In this document: one piece after another, positions 8,743 through 17,901 of the stretch
Layout: every line of letters begins with the position of its first letter
How positions within the stretch are numbered: the first letter of the stretch is position 1
DNA from: Wenzhouxiangella sp. AB-CW3
GTDB lineage: Bacteria; Pseudomonadota; Gammaproteobacteria; Xanthomonadales; Wenzhouxiangellaceae
Direction of reading: 5' to 3'
Length of the DNA: 64,000 nucleotides
Assembly: GCF_014725735.1 (NCBI RefSeq)
Contig: NZ_CP061368.1
Span: forward strand, 573,225 to 637,224
Program-made: the position numbers and the translations under genes
Notes under the pieces: model-generated
Databases searched by the model: none
What the model saw: only the letters and a program-made list of their open reading frames with translations
Told to the model about the DNA's origin: nothing

Positions 8743-11700
8743 ATGATTTTTCTGCCAGGTCGTCGAGCGCTTCCGCAATTCCGGCTGGAGCAGCTTGCCG
8801 ACGCCATTTCCGAGATCCAGGGCCGCCGGATTGGCCTTCATGCCCGCGATCTGTACCTGCTGGGTACGGATCGACTGCCCGATGAGCCCGACGGTTCGCG
8901 CCTGCGCGCATTGCTGGGCGCGGACGGTGCAACCCTGACCGAGCTGACCGACGTCCAGTTGCTGGTGGCGCCGCGTCCAGGCACGGTGACGCCCTGGGCT
9001 TCTCGCGCTCGCGATATTCTCCGGCGTTGCGGGCTTGGTCGCTACACCGCCATCGAGCGCGGGGTGGTGTTCACGCTCGATGGAGTCGCGGCAGCCGACC
9101 TGACCCGCGAAGCGCGCAACAATCTGCACGACCGCATGACCCAGATCGTCGTGGACCGGATCGATACCCTTGCTGGCTGGTTTGAGCTACCGGAACCGGC
9201 TCCTCTGGGTGTGATTGCGCTGGGTGATGATCCGTCGGTCGTGCTGTCGAAAGCCAACGGTGAACTGGGGCTGGCGCTGAGCAACGGCGAGATCGACTAC
9301 CTGGCCGAGGCCTATTCTCGTCTTCAGCGCGATCCCACCGATGCCGAGCTGATGATGTTCGCCCAAGCCAATTCCGAGCATTGCCGGCACAAGATATTCA
9401 ATGCGACCTGGACGGTGGATGGTCAGCCATGCGAGCCATCGCTGTTCAAGATGATCCGCAGCACGCATGCCGCCACCCCGGGTGGGACCCTGGTGGCCTA
9501 TGATGACAATGCTGCCGTGGTCGAGGGGTTCGATAGTCGATTGCTGGTCAGCACCGACGAGCATCCGGCCTATGACCTTCGCGAGGGCAGGTTGCATATC
9601 CAGATCAAGGTCGAAACCCACAATCACCCGACCGCGATTTCACCCGAACCGGGCGCTGCCACCGGGTCGGGCGGTGAAATCCGTGACGAAAGCGCGACTG
9701 GCCGGGGCGCCCGCCCGGTCGCGGCACTGACCGGGTTCTCGGTGTCCGATCTGCGTATCCCGGGCCATGTCCAGCCTTGGGAAAACCTGCCCGAACCACC
9801 TTCCCGCATGGCGTCCAGCCTGCAGATCATGACCGAGGGTCCGATTGGCGGGGCGCGCTTCAACAATGAATTTGGCCGGCCGGCCCTGCTGGGCTACTTC
9901 CGCAGCTTCGCCGCCCGGGTCGACGATCGGCTATGGGGCTATCACAAGCCGATCATGATAGCCGGCGGCAGCGGCATCATTGCCGATGGGCTGACCCACA
10001 AGCAGCCATTGTCGGCCGGGGATCGCATCATCGTGCTGGGCGGTCCGGCCATGCTGATCGGGCTTGGCGGCGGCGCCGCATCGTCGATGAGCTCTGGCCA
10101 GTCCGACGAGGATCTGGACTTTGCCTCGGTGCAGCGCGGTAACCCTGAAATGCAGCGCCGCGCCCAGGAAGTCATCGACCGCTGCTGGCAGCGCGGCGAG
10201 CGCAATCCCATCAAGTCCATTCACGATGTGGGTGCCGGCGGCCTGTCCAATGCGCTTCCGGAGTTGCTGCATGACGGGGGTGTGGGCGGACGCCTGGAGT
10301 TGCGCGAGATCCCCACCAATGATCGTTCGATGTCGCCCATGGCGCTGTGGTGCAACGAGTCGCAGGAGCGCTACGTGCTGGCTATCTCTCCGGACGACCT
10401 GGAGACTTTCGCGGCCCTGTGCGAGCGTGAGCGTTGTCCCTGGGCCGACCTCGGGGCGGCCGATGCCGACGGACAGCTGCGCCTGGATGATCGCCTGTTG
10501 GGCACGCCGGCGGTGGACATGCCATTGGACATGCTGCTGGGCAAGCCACCCAGCATGCATCGCGATGTTCAGACCCGCTCCGTGCCGGTTCACCATGCCG
10601 GCCTGGAGAATGTTTCACTCGCCGAAGCGGCCGATCGGGTGCTGGCGCTTCCCGGAGTGGGTTCGAAACAGTTCCTGATCACCATTGGCGACCGCAGTGT
10701 CGGTGGCCTGACCGTGCGCGATCAGATGGTCGGCCCACACCAGGTGCCGGTCGCCAACTGCGCCATCAGCCTGCTCGACTACGAGGGGTATGCAGGCAGT
10801 GCCATGAGCATGGGCGAACGCACGCCGCTGGCCATCTGGGACTCGCCGGCCGCCGCACGTATGGCCGTGGGCGAGGCGGTGACCAACCTGGCCGGGACGC
10901 GGGTGCCGTCGCTTGATCGGGTCAAGCTGTCAGCCAACTGGATGGCGGCAGCCGGCGCGGATGGCCAGGATGCAGCCCTGCGCTCGGCAGTCGAGGCAGT
11001 GGCCGAGTTCTGTCCCCGACTGGATCTGTCCATTCCGGTGGGCAAGGACTCGCTGTCGATGCAGACGGTCTGGAATGACGACTCTGGCGAGAAGCGCATG
11101 TGTGCCCCGGTGTCACTGATCGTATCCGCCTTTGCGCCCGTGCCGGATGTGCGCCGCCACCTGACACCTCAACTCGACTCCACGGTGCCGTCAAGGCTGT
11201 TGCTGCTTGATCTGGGGCGCCAGCGCCTGGGCGGGTCGGCCCTGGCACAGGTATTCGGCCGCGAGCTCGGTGCCGTTCCGGATGTCGATGATCCGGATGC
11301 ACTGAAGCGGCTGTTCAACGTTGTTCAAAGCCTGATTGATCAAAAGCGGATTCTGGCATTGCATGACCGCTCCGACGGTGGCCTGTTCGTGACCGTTCTG
11401 GAAATGGCGCTGGCCGGCCACTGCGGTGTTGACCTGCACCTGCCCTGCGCGCCAGAAGACGCTGCCGCATTCCTGTTCAACGAGGAACTCGGGCTGGTGC
11501 TGCAGGTGGCAGACGAGGATGAGGCAGCCGTGCGTGCGGCACTCGAGCAGGAAGGGTTGGCGGCTTTCAGTCACGATATTGGTCAGGTGTCGCAACAGGA
11601 CCGGTGGTCGGTGAGTGCCGACGGGCAAGCGCTCTATTCCGCCGCCATGCCCGAACTGGCTCAGCGCTGGGGTGAAACCAGCTATCGCATACAGCGCCTG

Positions 11701-12576
11701 CGCGACCACCCCGAGTGTGCCGACGAGGAGTTTGCCACACTGGCTGACTGGTCGCGGCCCGGACTGGCCCCCAATGTCGAGTTCGATGTGCCGGCACCGG
11801 CCGTGCTGACCGGCGCGCGTCCGCGTGTGGCCATCCTGCGCGAGCAGGGCGTTAATGGACAGCGCGAGATGGCGCGCGCTTTCATGACGGCTGGGTTCGA
11901 GGCCGTCGATGTCCATATGAGCGACCTGGAATCGGGACGCCAGCGCCTGGATGAGTTTCAGGGGCTGGCCGCCTGCGGCGGCTTTTCCTTCGGTGATGTA
12001 CTGGGCGCCGGGCAGGGCTGGGCGCGTTCGATTCTTTTCAATCCGGTCATGCGCGATCACTTCGAACAGTTCCTGGTCCGCAGCGATCGGTTTGCGCTGG
12101 GTGTGTGCAATGGTTGCCAGATGCTCTCGGCCCTGCGCGAAATCATTCCCGGCACCAGCCACTGGCCGGCTTTCGTTCACAACCGTTCGCGCCAGTTCGA
12201 AGCACGTCTGAACCTGGTCCGGATCGACGACAGCCCCTCGCTGTTCCTGACCGGCATGAGCGGCTCGCGATTGCCGGTGGTGACCTCGCACGGCGAGGGC
12301 AGGGCGAGTTTCGAGGCGGGTCAGGATCCGGCGGTATCGGCAGCCATTCGCTATGCCATGGCAAACGGCAAGCCGGCAGTGCGTTATCCTGACAACCCCA
12401 ACGGTTCACCGGACGGTATCACCGGGGTGTGCAACGAGGATGGGCGGGTGACCATCATGATGCCGCATCCCGAACGATTGCTGCGCACGGTCAACTTCTC
12501 CTGGGCGCCGCGGCAGTGGGGTGAACAGTCACCGTGGATGAAGATGTTCCATAACGCCAGACAGTGGGTGGCATAA
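8743..12576 (+). CDS. purL: Phosphoribosylformylglycinamidine synthase (single-chain)
   Basis: Fourth step of purine synthesis: converts FGAR to FGAM with ATP and glutamine. The 1277-residue chain is the large single-protein form, close to the E. coli enzyme (1295). Order: N-terminal PurS-like region, linker, synthetase halves (ANSEHCRHKIFN, KVETHNHPTAISP, GGSGIIADG, SIHDVGAGGLSNALPE, SIPVGKDSLSM) and a C-terminal glutamine amidotransferase domain. The amidotransferase nucleophile is C1122 in GVCNGCQML and the H-E pair is H1242/E1244 in HPERLL. It appears monocistronic or followed by the small membrane protein gene, whose start is 5 bases after the stop. Confidence 0.98.
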   Translation: MIFLPGRRALPQFRLEQLADAISEIQGRRIGLHARDLYLLGTDRLPDEPDGSRLRALLGADGATLTELTDVQLLVAPRPGTVTPWASRARDILRRCGLGRYTAIERGVVFTLDGVAAADLTREARNNLHDRMTQIVVDRIDTLAGWFELPEPAPLGVIALGDDPSVVLSKANGELGLALSNGEIDYLAEAYSRLQRDPTDAELMMFAQANSEHCRHKIFNATWTVDGQPCEPSLFKMIRSTHAATPGGTLVAYDDNAAVVEGFDSRLLVSTDEHPAYDLREGRLHIQIKVETHNHPTAISPEPGAATGSGGEIRDESATGRGARPVAALTGFSVSDLRIPGHVQPWENLPEPPSRMASSLQIMTEGPIGGARFNNEFGRPALLGYFRSFAARVDDRLWGYHKPIMIAGGSGIIADGLTHKQPLSAGDRIIVLGGPAMLIGLGGGAASSMSSGQSDEDLDFASVQRGNPEMQRRAQEVIDRCWQRGERNPIKSIHDVGAGGLSNALPELLHDGGVGGRLELREIPTNDRSMSPMALWCNESQERYVLAISPDDLETFAALCERERCPWADLGAADADGQLRLDDRLLGTPAVDMPLDMLLGKPPSMHRDVQTRSVPVHHAGLENVSLAEAADRVLALPGVGSKQFLITIGDRSVGGLTVRDQMVGPHQVPVANCAISLLDYEGYAGSAMSMGERTPLAIWDSPAAARMAVGEAVTNLAGTRVPSLDRVKLSANWMAAAGADGQDAALRSAVEAVAEFCPRLDLSIPVGKDSLSMQTVWNDDSGEKRMCAPVSLIVSAFAPVPDVRRHLTPQLDSTVPSRLLLLDLGRQRLGGSALAQVFGRELGAVPDVDDPDALKRLFNVVQSLIDQKRILALHDRSDGGLFVTVLEMALAGHCGVDLHLPCAPEDAAAFLFNEELGLVLQVADEDEAAVRAALEQEGLAAFSHDIGQVSQQDRWSVSADGQALYSAAMPELAQRWGETSYRIQRLRDHPECADEEFATLADWSRPGLAPNVEFDVPAPAVLTGARPRVAILREQGVNGQREMARAFMTAGFEAVDVHMSDLESGRQRLDEFQGLAACGGFSFGDVLGAGQGWARSILFNPVMRDHFEQFLVRSDRFALGVCNGCQMLSALREIIPGTSHWPAFVHNRSRQFEARLNLVRIDDSPSLFLTGMSGSRLPVVTSHGEGRASFEAGQDPAVSAAIRYAMANGKPAVRYPDNPNGSPDGITGVCNEDGRVTIMMPHPERLLRTVNFSWAPRQWGEQSPWMKMFHNARQWVA

Positions 12577-12581
12577 AGGCG

Positions 12582-13253
12582 ATGAGCGAGCAGGACCAGG
12601 ATAAAGAACAGGGCCAGGACAAGGCGCAGGATTCCGGCGCAACTGATGAAGCTGGCGAGACTGAGAAAGGCAATCCGATCAAGGAGATGTTTCTCCTGGC
12701 CCTGCTGTATCTGCCGCTGGGTTTTTTTCTGTGGTTCTTCTTCGGCAGCGCGTTGATGTTTCCGACAGCACGCCTTTCGGACCTGCTGCTGACCGGTTTC
12801 TTTCCCGACATCTTCGAGCAATTGCTGCAACTGGGGTTCCAGCTCGAAATTCACACCCGCGTCGTTTTGCCCGAGCAGGTCGATGGACAAACCGCGGCGG
12901 TCAATATCCACGTCAACCCGATGATCTATGCCTGGGGCATGGCCCTGCTGTTCGGGCTGATCATGGCCACCCCGCTGACGATGCGTCAGCGCTTGCTGCA
13001 GCTGCTGATTGCCTTTGTGGTCGTCACCCTGGTGACGGTCTGGGGTGTGTTCTGGGAAACCTGGGTCGACCTGGCGTTTCGCAGCGGACCGGAAGCAGGA
13101 CAGGCTGCACGTGAAGCCATCTTCCCGATGGACATGATCGCGCTGTGTTACCAGCTTGGCTACCTGATGTTTCCGGCCGTGGTCCCGGTGGCGGCCTGGA
13201 TTCTGATGAACCGGCCCTTCATCGAGCAATACGTGCTTCGCAGGCGGCATTGA
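12582..13253 (+). CDS. Membrane protein, possibly exosortase-associated type
   Basis: A 223-residue membrane protein. The start is the ATG at 12582, after which residues 1-30 are hydrophilic and Gln/Asp/Glu-rich (MSEQDQDKEQGQDKAQDSG). The remainder has about four membrane segments, including LLYLPLGFFLWFFFG, a periplasmic-looking loop, then NPMIYAWGMALLFGLIMATP and a C-terminal segment. The pattern (LP-FFLW near the start, NPMIY-WG in the middle, then ATPL) reminds me of the small membrane proteins annotated beside exosortase H. I cannot confirm this, and no exosortase is in the window. Translation probably continues from purL, 5 bases upstream. Confidence 0.7.
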   Translation: MSEQDQDKEQGQDKAQDSGATDEAGETEKGNPIKEMFLLALLYLPLGFFLWFFFGSALMFPTARLSDLLLTGFFPDIFEQLLQLGFQLEIHTRVVLPEQVDGQTAAVNIHVNPMIYAWGMALLFGLIMATPLTMRQRLLQLLIAFVVVTLVTVWGVFWETWVDLAFRSGPEAGQAAREAIFPMDMIALCYQLGYLMFPAVVPVAAWILMNRPFIEQYVLRRRH

Positions 13254-13347
13254 ACCGTTGTTGTTTGCATGCTGTCTGTTGCAGGGTAGAGTGGCCCACT
13301 GGCCTTTTTGCCGCTGACCGCCACGCTTTGATGCGAGAAATCCTTTC

Positions 13348-15102
13348 ATGAATGACCAGACTTTGACTGCTACTGACGAGACCAGCCTGTTGCCCAGCGT
13401 GGGTGAGCATCTGGAAGACCGCGCCGCCGAGCTGTGCCGGCTGATGGTCGAGCAGGAGCGCCTGCGCGAGGAAGACCTGCAGCGCGCCCGCAGCTACCAG
13501 GAGCAGCATGGAGGCAACTTGCTGACCCTGCTGGTGCGGCTGGGGCTGGTTTCCGAGCGGGATCTGGCCCGGGCCCAGTCCGAGCTGCTCGGCATCGACA
13601 TGGTTACCGACAAGGAATATCCGGAAACCGGCCCGCAGATCGACAGCATCTCGGTGCGCTACATGAAGCAGCAGCACCTGGTGCCCATCGAGGCCAGCGA
13701 GCGTGAAGTCGTGGTGGTCATGGCCGATCCCACCGACCACTTTGCCCTTCGGGCCATGGAAATGGCCACCGGGCGCGAGATAGTGCCCAAGGTCGGCATT
13801 GCCTCGGAAATCGACAATCAGATCGAGCGCTACTTCGGTGGCGGCAAGAGTGCGATGGGCCAGATCGCCGAGCATCTTGGCGGCGAAGGTGGCGGCGAAG
13901 ACGAGGAGGATGTCGAACACCTGCGCGACCTGGCGTCCGAAGCGCCGGTCATTCGCCTGGTCAACCTGATTCTGCAGCGGGCCGTGGAATCGCGCGCGTC
14001 CGATATCCATATCGAGCCGTTCGAGAACCGTCTGAAGGTGCGCTATCGTATTGATGGTGTACTGCAGGAAGTCGAGGCGCCGCCGGCCCGTTCCACCGCC
14101 GCGGTGATCTCGCGCGTAAAAATCATGGCCCGGCTCAACATTGCCGAGCGTCGTCTGCCGCAGGATGGCCGCATCATGCATCGGGTCGGCGGCAAGGAAC
14201 TCGATTTGCGTGTGTCCACCGTGCCGACCGCGCACGGCGAATCCGTGGTCATGCGAATTCTTGATCGCGAAGCGGTGGTGCTGGATTTCGGCAGCCTGGG
14301 ATTCGCCGCAGACACCCAGAAGGTCTTCGAGCGCGAGCTGGATGTGCCGCACGGCATTATCCTGGTCACCGGCCCGACCGGCTCGGGCAAGACCACGACC
14401 CTCTATACCGCGCTGTCGAAGCTCAACACGCCCGAGCGCAAGATCATCACGGTCGAGGATCCGGTCGAGTACCAGCTCGAAGGGGTCAACCAGATCCAGG
14501 CCAAGGCCTCCATCGGCCTGGATTTTGCGCGCGCGCTGCGCTCCATCGTGCGTCAGGACCCCGACGTGATCATGATTGGCGAGATGCGCGACCTGGAAAC
14601 GGCCAAGATCGCCATCCAGTCGGCGCTGACCGGTCACCTCGTGCTCTCCACCCTGCATACCAACGATGCGGCTGGCGGCGTGACCCGGATGATCGACATG
14701 GGTGTGGAGGACTACCTGCTGACCTCCACGGTCAATGCCATCATGGCCCAGCGTCTGGTGCGGCGCCTGGATCCGGAAACCATGGAAGCCTACGAGGTGC
14801 TCCCGGAGGTGGCCGAAGAGCTGGGCCTGGCCAAGTTGACCGACCAGCGCCCATTCACGCTCTACCACCCGGGTTCGTCCGAGGTCAGTCCCACCGGCTA
14901 CCGTGGCCGGACCGGTATCCACGAAATCCTGGTGCTGTCCGAAGAGATCCGGCGCATGGTCATGAAGCATGCCACCTCCGGCGAGATCGAACGCCAGGCT
15001 CGAGCCGAAGGCATGCGCACCATGTACGAGGATGGCCTGATCAAGGCCCTGGAAGGCATGACCTCGGCTGAGGAAGTGCTGCGCGTGACGCAGGAAGCAT
15101 GA
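13348..15102 (+). CDS. gspE: Type II secretion ATPase GspE (Xps type)
   Basis: Hexameric cytoplasmic ATPase that drives pseudopilus assembly in the type II secretion system. The 584 residues comprise a GspE N-terminal domain (about 10-160), a glycine-rich linker with GGEGGGEDEED, and the ATPase core with Walker A GPTGSGKT at 342-349, an Asp box, Walker B-like DVIMIGEMRD and the His box. The C-terminal insertion that normally holds four zinc-binding cysteines is present between RLVRRLDPE and TGYRGRTGIHE, but contains no cysteine at all. It is the first gene of an operon in xps order, E-F-G-H-I-J-K-L-M-N-D. Confidence 0.95.
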   Translation: MNDQTLTATDETSLLPSVGEHLEDRAAELCRLMVEQERLREEDLQRARSYQEQHGGNLLTLLVRLGLVSERDLARAQSELLGIDMVTDKEYPETGPQIDSISVRYMKQQHLVPIEASEREVVVVMADPTDHFALRAMEMATGREIVPKVGIASEIDNQIERYFGGGKSAMGQIAEHLGGEGGGEDEEDVEHLRDLASEAPVIRLVNLILQRAVESRASDIHIEPFENRLKVRYRIDGVLQEVEAPPARSTAAVISRVKIMARLNIAERRLPQDGRIMHRVGGKELDLRVSTVPTAHGESVVMRILDREAVVLDFGSLGFAADTQKVFERELDVPHGIILVTGPTGSGKTTTLYTALSKLNTPERKIITVEDPVEYQLEGVNQIQAKASIGLDFARALRSIVRQDPDVIMIGEMRDLETAKIAIQSALTGHLVLSTLHTNDAAGGVTRMIDMGVEDYLLTSTVNAIMAQRLVRRLDPETMEAYEVLPEVAEELGLAKLTDQRPFTLYHPGSSEVSPTGYRGRTGIHEILVLSEEIRRMVMKHATSGEIERQARAEGMRTMYEDGLIKALEGMTSAEEVLRVTQEA

Positions 15103-15114
15103 TGGGAGCTGCCA

Positions 15115-16326
15115 ATGGCCGTGTTTGAGTACAAGGCGGTCTCGCCGGCCGGAGAGACCTTTACCGGCGAGATGGACGCGCCCAGCAAGGACCTGGTTAT
15201 TGCCCAGTTGCAGGAATCCGGCAATATCCCGGTCTCGGCGCGCGAGGTCGGATCGGGGTTTCGCCTGACCAACCTGCTGCGCGGGCGCAGCGGCCTCACG
15301 CAGCGCGAGATCGGCGACCTGACCCAGCAACTGGCCACCCTGCTCGGCGCAGGGCTGCCGCTGGACCGCTCGCTCGGCATCCTGGCCGAGCTGGCCGAGA
15401 ACGACCGCATTCAGCGCCTGGTCGAGAAGATCCGCAACCGGGTGCGCGAGGGGGGCTCACTGTCCGAGGCGCTGGAAGAGCGTCACGGCGTCTTTTCGCG
15501 CTTCTACATCAACATGGTGCGGGCCGGCGAGATCGGTGGTTCGCTGGACCAGACCCTGTCGCGCATGGCCGAATACCTCGAGCGCAGCAAGGAGCTCAAG
15601 GACAATGTCGTGTCGGCCATGATCTACCCGGCCTTGCTGGTAGTGCTGGCCATTGCCTCGCTGATTCTGCTGATGGTGTACGTGATCCCGCAGTTTGCGC
15701 CCATGTTCGAGGAGTTCGGTGGCGAACTGCCGACATTGACGGTCGTTGTCATGGCGGTCGGCGACGCCCTTCAGAACTACTGGTGGATGATGATTGCCGC
15801 CGTGGTGGTGGCCGTGCTCTGGTTTCGCAGCCAGATGGCTCGTCCGGGCTCGCGGCGCCGATGGGATGCCCGCTTTCTGCGACTCAAGGGCGCCGGCGAC
15901 ATCATCGCGCGCATGGAAACCGCCCGCCTGGCGCGTACGACCGGCACCCTGCTGGTCAACGGCGTACCGTTGCTCTCGGCACTTTCCATCGCCAAGAATG
16001 TCATGACCAATACGGTGCTGGGCGACGATGTCGCCGAGGCGGCCAAGCAGGTCAAGACCGGCACACCCATGGCCCAGGCCCTGTCGGCCAACGGCAATTT
16101 TCCGCGCCTGGCCCTGCAGATGGTCAATGTCGGCGAGGAAACCGGCAAGCTCGACGAGATGCTGCTCAAGGTCGCCGATACCTACGATCGCGAAGTGCGC
16201 GTGACCATCGATCGGCTCATGGCCATGCTGGTCCCAGCGCTGACCCTGGGGCTGGCGGTGGTCATTGGTGTGATCGTCATGTCGGTGCTCATGGCGATAC
16301 TCAGCATCAACGAACTCATTGCATGA
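15115..16326 (+). CDS. gspF: Type II secretion inner-membrane platform protein GspF
   Basis: Polytopic platform protein that contacts GspE and GspL and helps assemble the pseudopilus. The 403 residues show two homologous T2SSF domains (about 70-195 and 275-395), each starting with the helical pattern seen in LTQREIGDLTQQLATLLGAG and TARLARTTGTLLVNGVPLL. There are three membrane segments, near 170, 220 and 380. Length is standard. It begins 12 bases after gspE, with ATG at 15115. Confidence 0.96.
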   Translation: MAVFEYKAVSPAGETFTGEMDAPSKDLVIAQLQESGNIPVSAREVGSGFRLTNLLRGRSGLTQREIGDLTQQLATLLGAGLPLDRSLGILAELAENDRIQRLVEKIRNRVREGGSLSEALEERHGVFSRFYINMVRAGEIGGSLDQTLSRMAEYLERSKELKDNVVSAMIYPALLVVLAIASLILLMVYVIPQFAPMFEEFGGELPTLTVVVMAVGDALQNYWWMMIAAVVVAVLWFRSQMARPGSRRRWDARFLRLKGAGDIIARMETARLARTTGTLLVNGVPLLSALSIAKNVMTNTVLGDDVAEAAKQVKTGTPMAQALSANGNFPRLALQMVNVGEETGKLDEMLLKVADTYDREVRVTIDRLMAMLVPALTLGLAVVIGVIVMSVLMAILSINELIA

Positions 16327-16380
16327 TCTGGTTCAAGTAACCCAATTGATCCCCGGCAGTCGGGGCGGAGGAAGGAAAAC

Positions 16381-16788
16381 GTGAAAGTGAGAACTGGACA
16401 GGGCTTTTCCCTGATTGAACTGCTGGTGGTGCTGGTCATCCTGGGCCTGATCGCCGGCCTGGTGGTGCCCAACATCCTGCAGCGTGCCGAGGATGCCAAC
16501 GTGCGGGCGGCCAAGGCCGAAGTACAGCGCCTGTCTATGGCCATCGACGAGTTCTATCTCGATAACGGCCGGGTGCCGCGCGAATTGCGCGAGCTGGTGG
16601 AGCGACCGGGCAATGCGCGCAACTGGAACGGGCCCTACGTCAACAATTCCAACCTGGTCGATCCATGGGACAACTCCTATAACTATCGATATCCGGGTCA
16701 GCACCGCAGCTATGACATCTGGTCCAACGGTGCCGACGGCCAGCCGGGCGGTGAAGGGGTCAATCGCGAGATCACCAACTGGGAATGA
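16381..16788 (+). CDS. gspG: Major pseudopilin GspG
   Basis: Main subunit of the type II secretion pseudopilus. It starts with GTG at 16381 behind GGAGGAAGGA. The 135-residue precursor has a very short leader, cleaved after Gly8 (MKVRTGQG before FSLIELLVVLVILG), with Glu at +5 and the long hydrophobic helix. The C-terminal part has the GspG signature: NGPYVNNSNLVDPWDNSYNY and IWSNGADGQPGGEG, the calcium-binding loop region. A 54-bp gap separates it from gspF. Confidence 0.97.
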   Translation: MKVRTGQGFSLIELLVVLVILGLIAGLVVPNILQRAEDANVRAAKAEVQRLSMAIDEFYLDNGRVPRELRELVERPGNARNWNGPYVNNSNLVDPWDNSYNYRYPGQHRSYDIWSNGADGQPGGEGVNREITNWE

Positions 16789-16807
16789 GTCGCGGAGCGC
16801 GCCACAG

Positions 16808-17428
16808 GTGAACCGGTTAGCCCATCAAGCCGGCCGGCTGTTCGGTATCGAATCCGAACGAGAAGCGTTGCGCTTGTCCGGGACACCCTGTCGGGGCACT
16901 GGAAAGGGCGCTTTTGATCGCACAGCGCTGAAGTCTGATGGAGGTCCCGGATCTGCGCATAGCTTGTCCGGGACACCCTGTCGGCTGCGCCGACAGGGTG
17001 GATTCAGTTTGCTGGAGTTGATGGTGGTGCTGGTGCTGGTAATGCTGCTGTTCGCGGTCGTTGGGGTGTCGGTCAGCCGTTCCATAGGCGGTGCCGAGAT
17101 TCGCAATGCGGCCCGAGAGATGACCGCTGGTATTCGCCATACCCGTGGCCAGGCCATCGTGACCCGGCAGCAGCAGGTGTTTCATGTCGATGCCAATGAT
17201 CGCAGCTGGCAGGCGGCCGAGCGTGAGCGGGTTTCGCTGCCCGATGGGCTGGAGATCACGCTGGATACGGCCCGTTCCGAACTGACCGGTGAAAATGCCG
17301 GTGGCATCCGTTTCTATCCCGACGGCGCCTCGACCGGAGGCTGCGTCACCTTGCTGGCGCAGGAGCGCGAGTGGCAGATCAGCGTGTCCTGGCTGACCGG
17401 CGAAGTGAGCAGCGAGTGCGATACATGA
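16808..17428 (+). CDS. gspH: Minor pseudopilin GspH (start uncertain)
   Basis: Minor pseudopilin near the pseudopilus tip. The prepilin signature GGFSLLELMVVLVLVMLL and the downstream GspH pattern (SRSIGGAEIRNAAREMTAGIR split over the helix, then IRFYPDGASTGGCVTL) are clear. The start is not: the GTG at 16808 gives a leader of about 65 residues, much longer than normal, and that leader includes the peptide LSGTPCR twice, encoded by a 23-bp direct repeat. A TTG at 16964 would give a normal leader of about 15 residues but has no visible ribosome-binding site. The stop overlaps the gspI start (ATGA). Confidence 0.82.
   Translation: MNRLAHQAGRLFGIESEREALRLSGTPCRGTGKGAFDRTALKSDGGPGSAHSLSGTPCRLRRQGGFSLLELMVVLVLVMLLFAVVGVSVSRSIGGAEIRNAAREMTAGIRHTRGQAIVTRQQQVFHVDANDRSWQAAERERVSLPDGLEITLDTARSELTGENAGGIRFYPDGASTGGCVTLLAQEREWQISVSWLTGEVSSECDT
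16872..16999. repeat. 23-bp direct repeat with hairpin at gspH 5' end
   Basis: Two identical 23-bp copies, gcttgtccgggacaccctg followed by tcgg, lie at 16872-16894 and 16962-16984, exactly 90 bases apart, so the reading frame is kept. The second copy continues into a perfect inverted repeat, accctgtcgg (16975-16984) against ccgacagggt (16990-16999). The element sits between gspG and the gspH prepilin signature. Confidence 0.9.
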
Positions 17429-17901
17429 TTCCGTATTCAGACACTGCAAGGCGACTGCCGTCCGGCGCGCCCGGTCGCCCGCACCGACAGGGCGGGTTCA
17501 CCCTGATCGAGGTCATGGCGGCCTTCATGGTGTTTGCCCTGTTGTTCGGGGTGCTACTGCAGATTCTGTCGACCTCGGTCAGCAACACCCGGCTGGCCGG
17601 CGACTACACCCGGGCGGCGTTGTGGGCGCAGTCCAGGCTGGACATGCTGGGGCTGGAGGAGATGCTGGAGCCCGGCACCACGCAGGGCCAGTTCGATGAC
17701 GAGTTTCGCTGGACCATGGAAGTGCGCGAGGAGCTGGTTATCGATGATCGCGGCCTGGACCCGCTCGATATGCCGGTCAGCCTCTATCACGTGACCCTGA
17801 CGGTGGAATGGGGAGAGACGCGTCGCCGGGAGGCCGTGTTCGAGACTCTGCGTTCGGTCGACACTCACTGGGAAGAACGTCAACTGGCAGGCCCGAGATG
17901 A
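17425..17901 (+). CDS. gspI: Minor pseudopilin GspI
   Basis: Minor pseudopilin that initiates pseudopilus assembly with GspJ and GspK. ATG at 17425 overlaps the gspH stop. The 158-residue precursor has a leader of about 24 residues (MIPYSDTARRLPSGAPGR, then PHRQGG) before FTLIEVMAAFMVFALLFGVL, with Glu at +5. The body has the GspI pattern RAALWAQSRLDMLGLEE. Its stop overlaps the gspJ start by 4 bases. Confidence 0.92.
   Translation: MIPYSDTARRLPSGAPGRPHRQGGFTLIEVMAAFMVFALLFGVLLQILSTSVSNTRLAGDYTRAALWAQSRLDMLGLEEMLEPGTTQGQFDDEFRWTMEVREELVIDDRGLDPLDMPVSLYHVTLTVEWGETRRREAVFETLRSVDTHWEERQLAGPR

Noticed and set aside
13219-15330. A 703-codon minus-strand reading frame opposite gspE and gspF
   Set aside because: It is opposite two clearly conserved secretion genes; composition looks like a reverse shadow of high-GC coding DNA, with no recognised domain.
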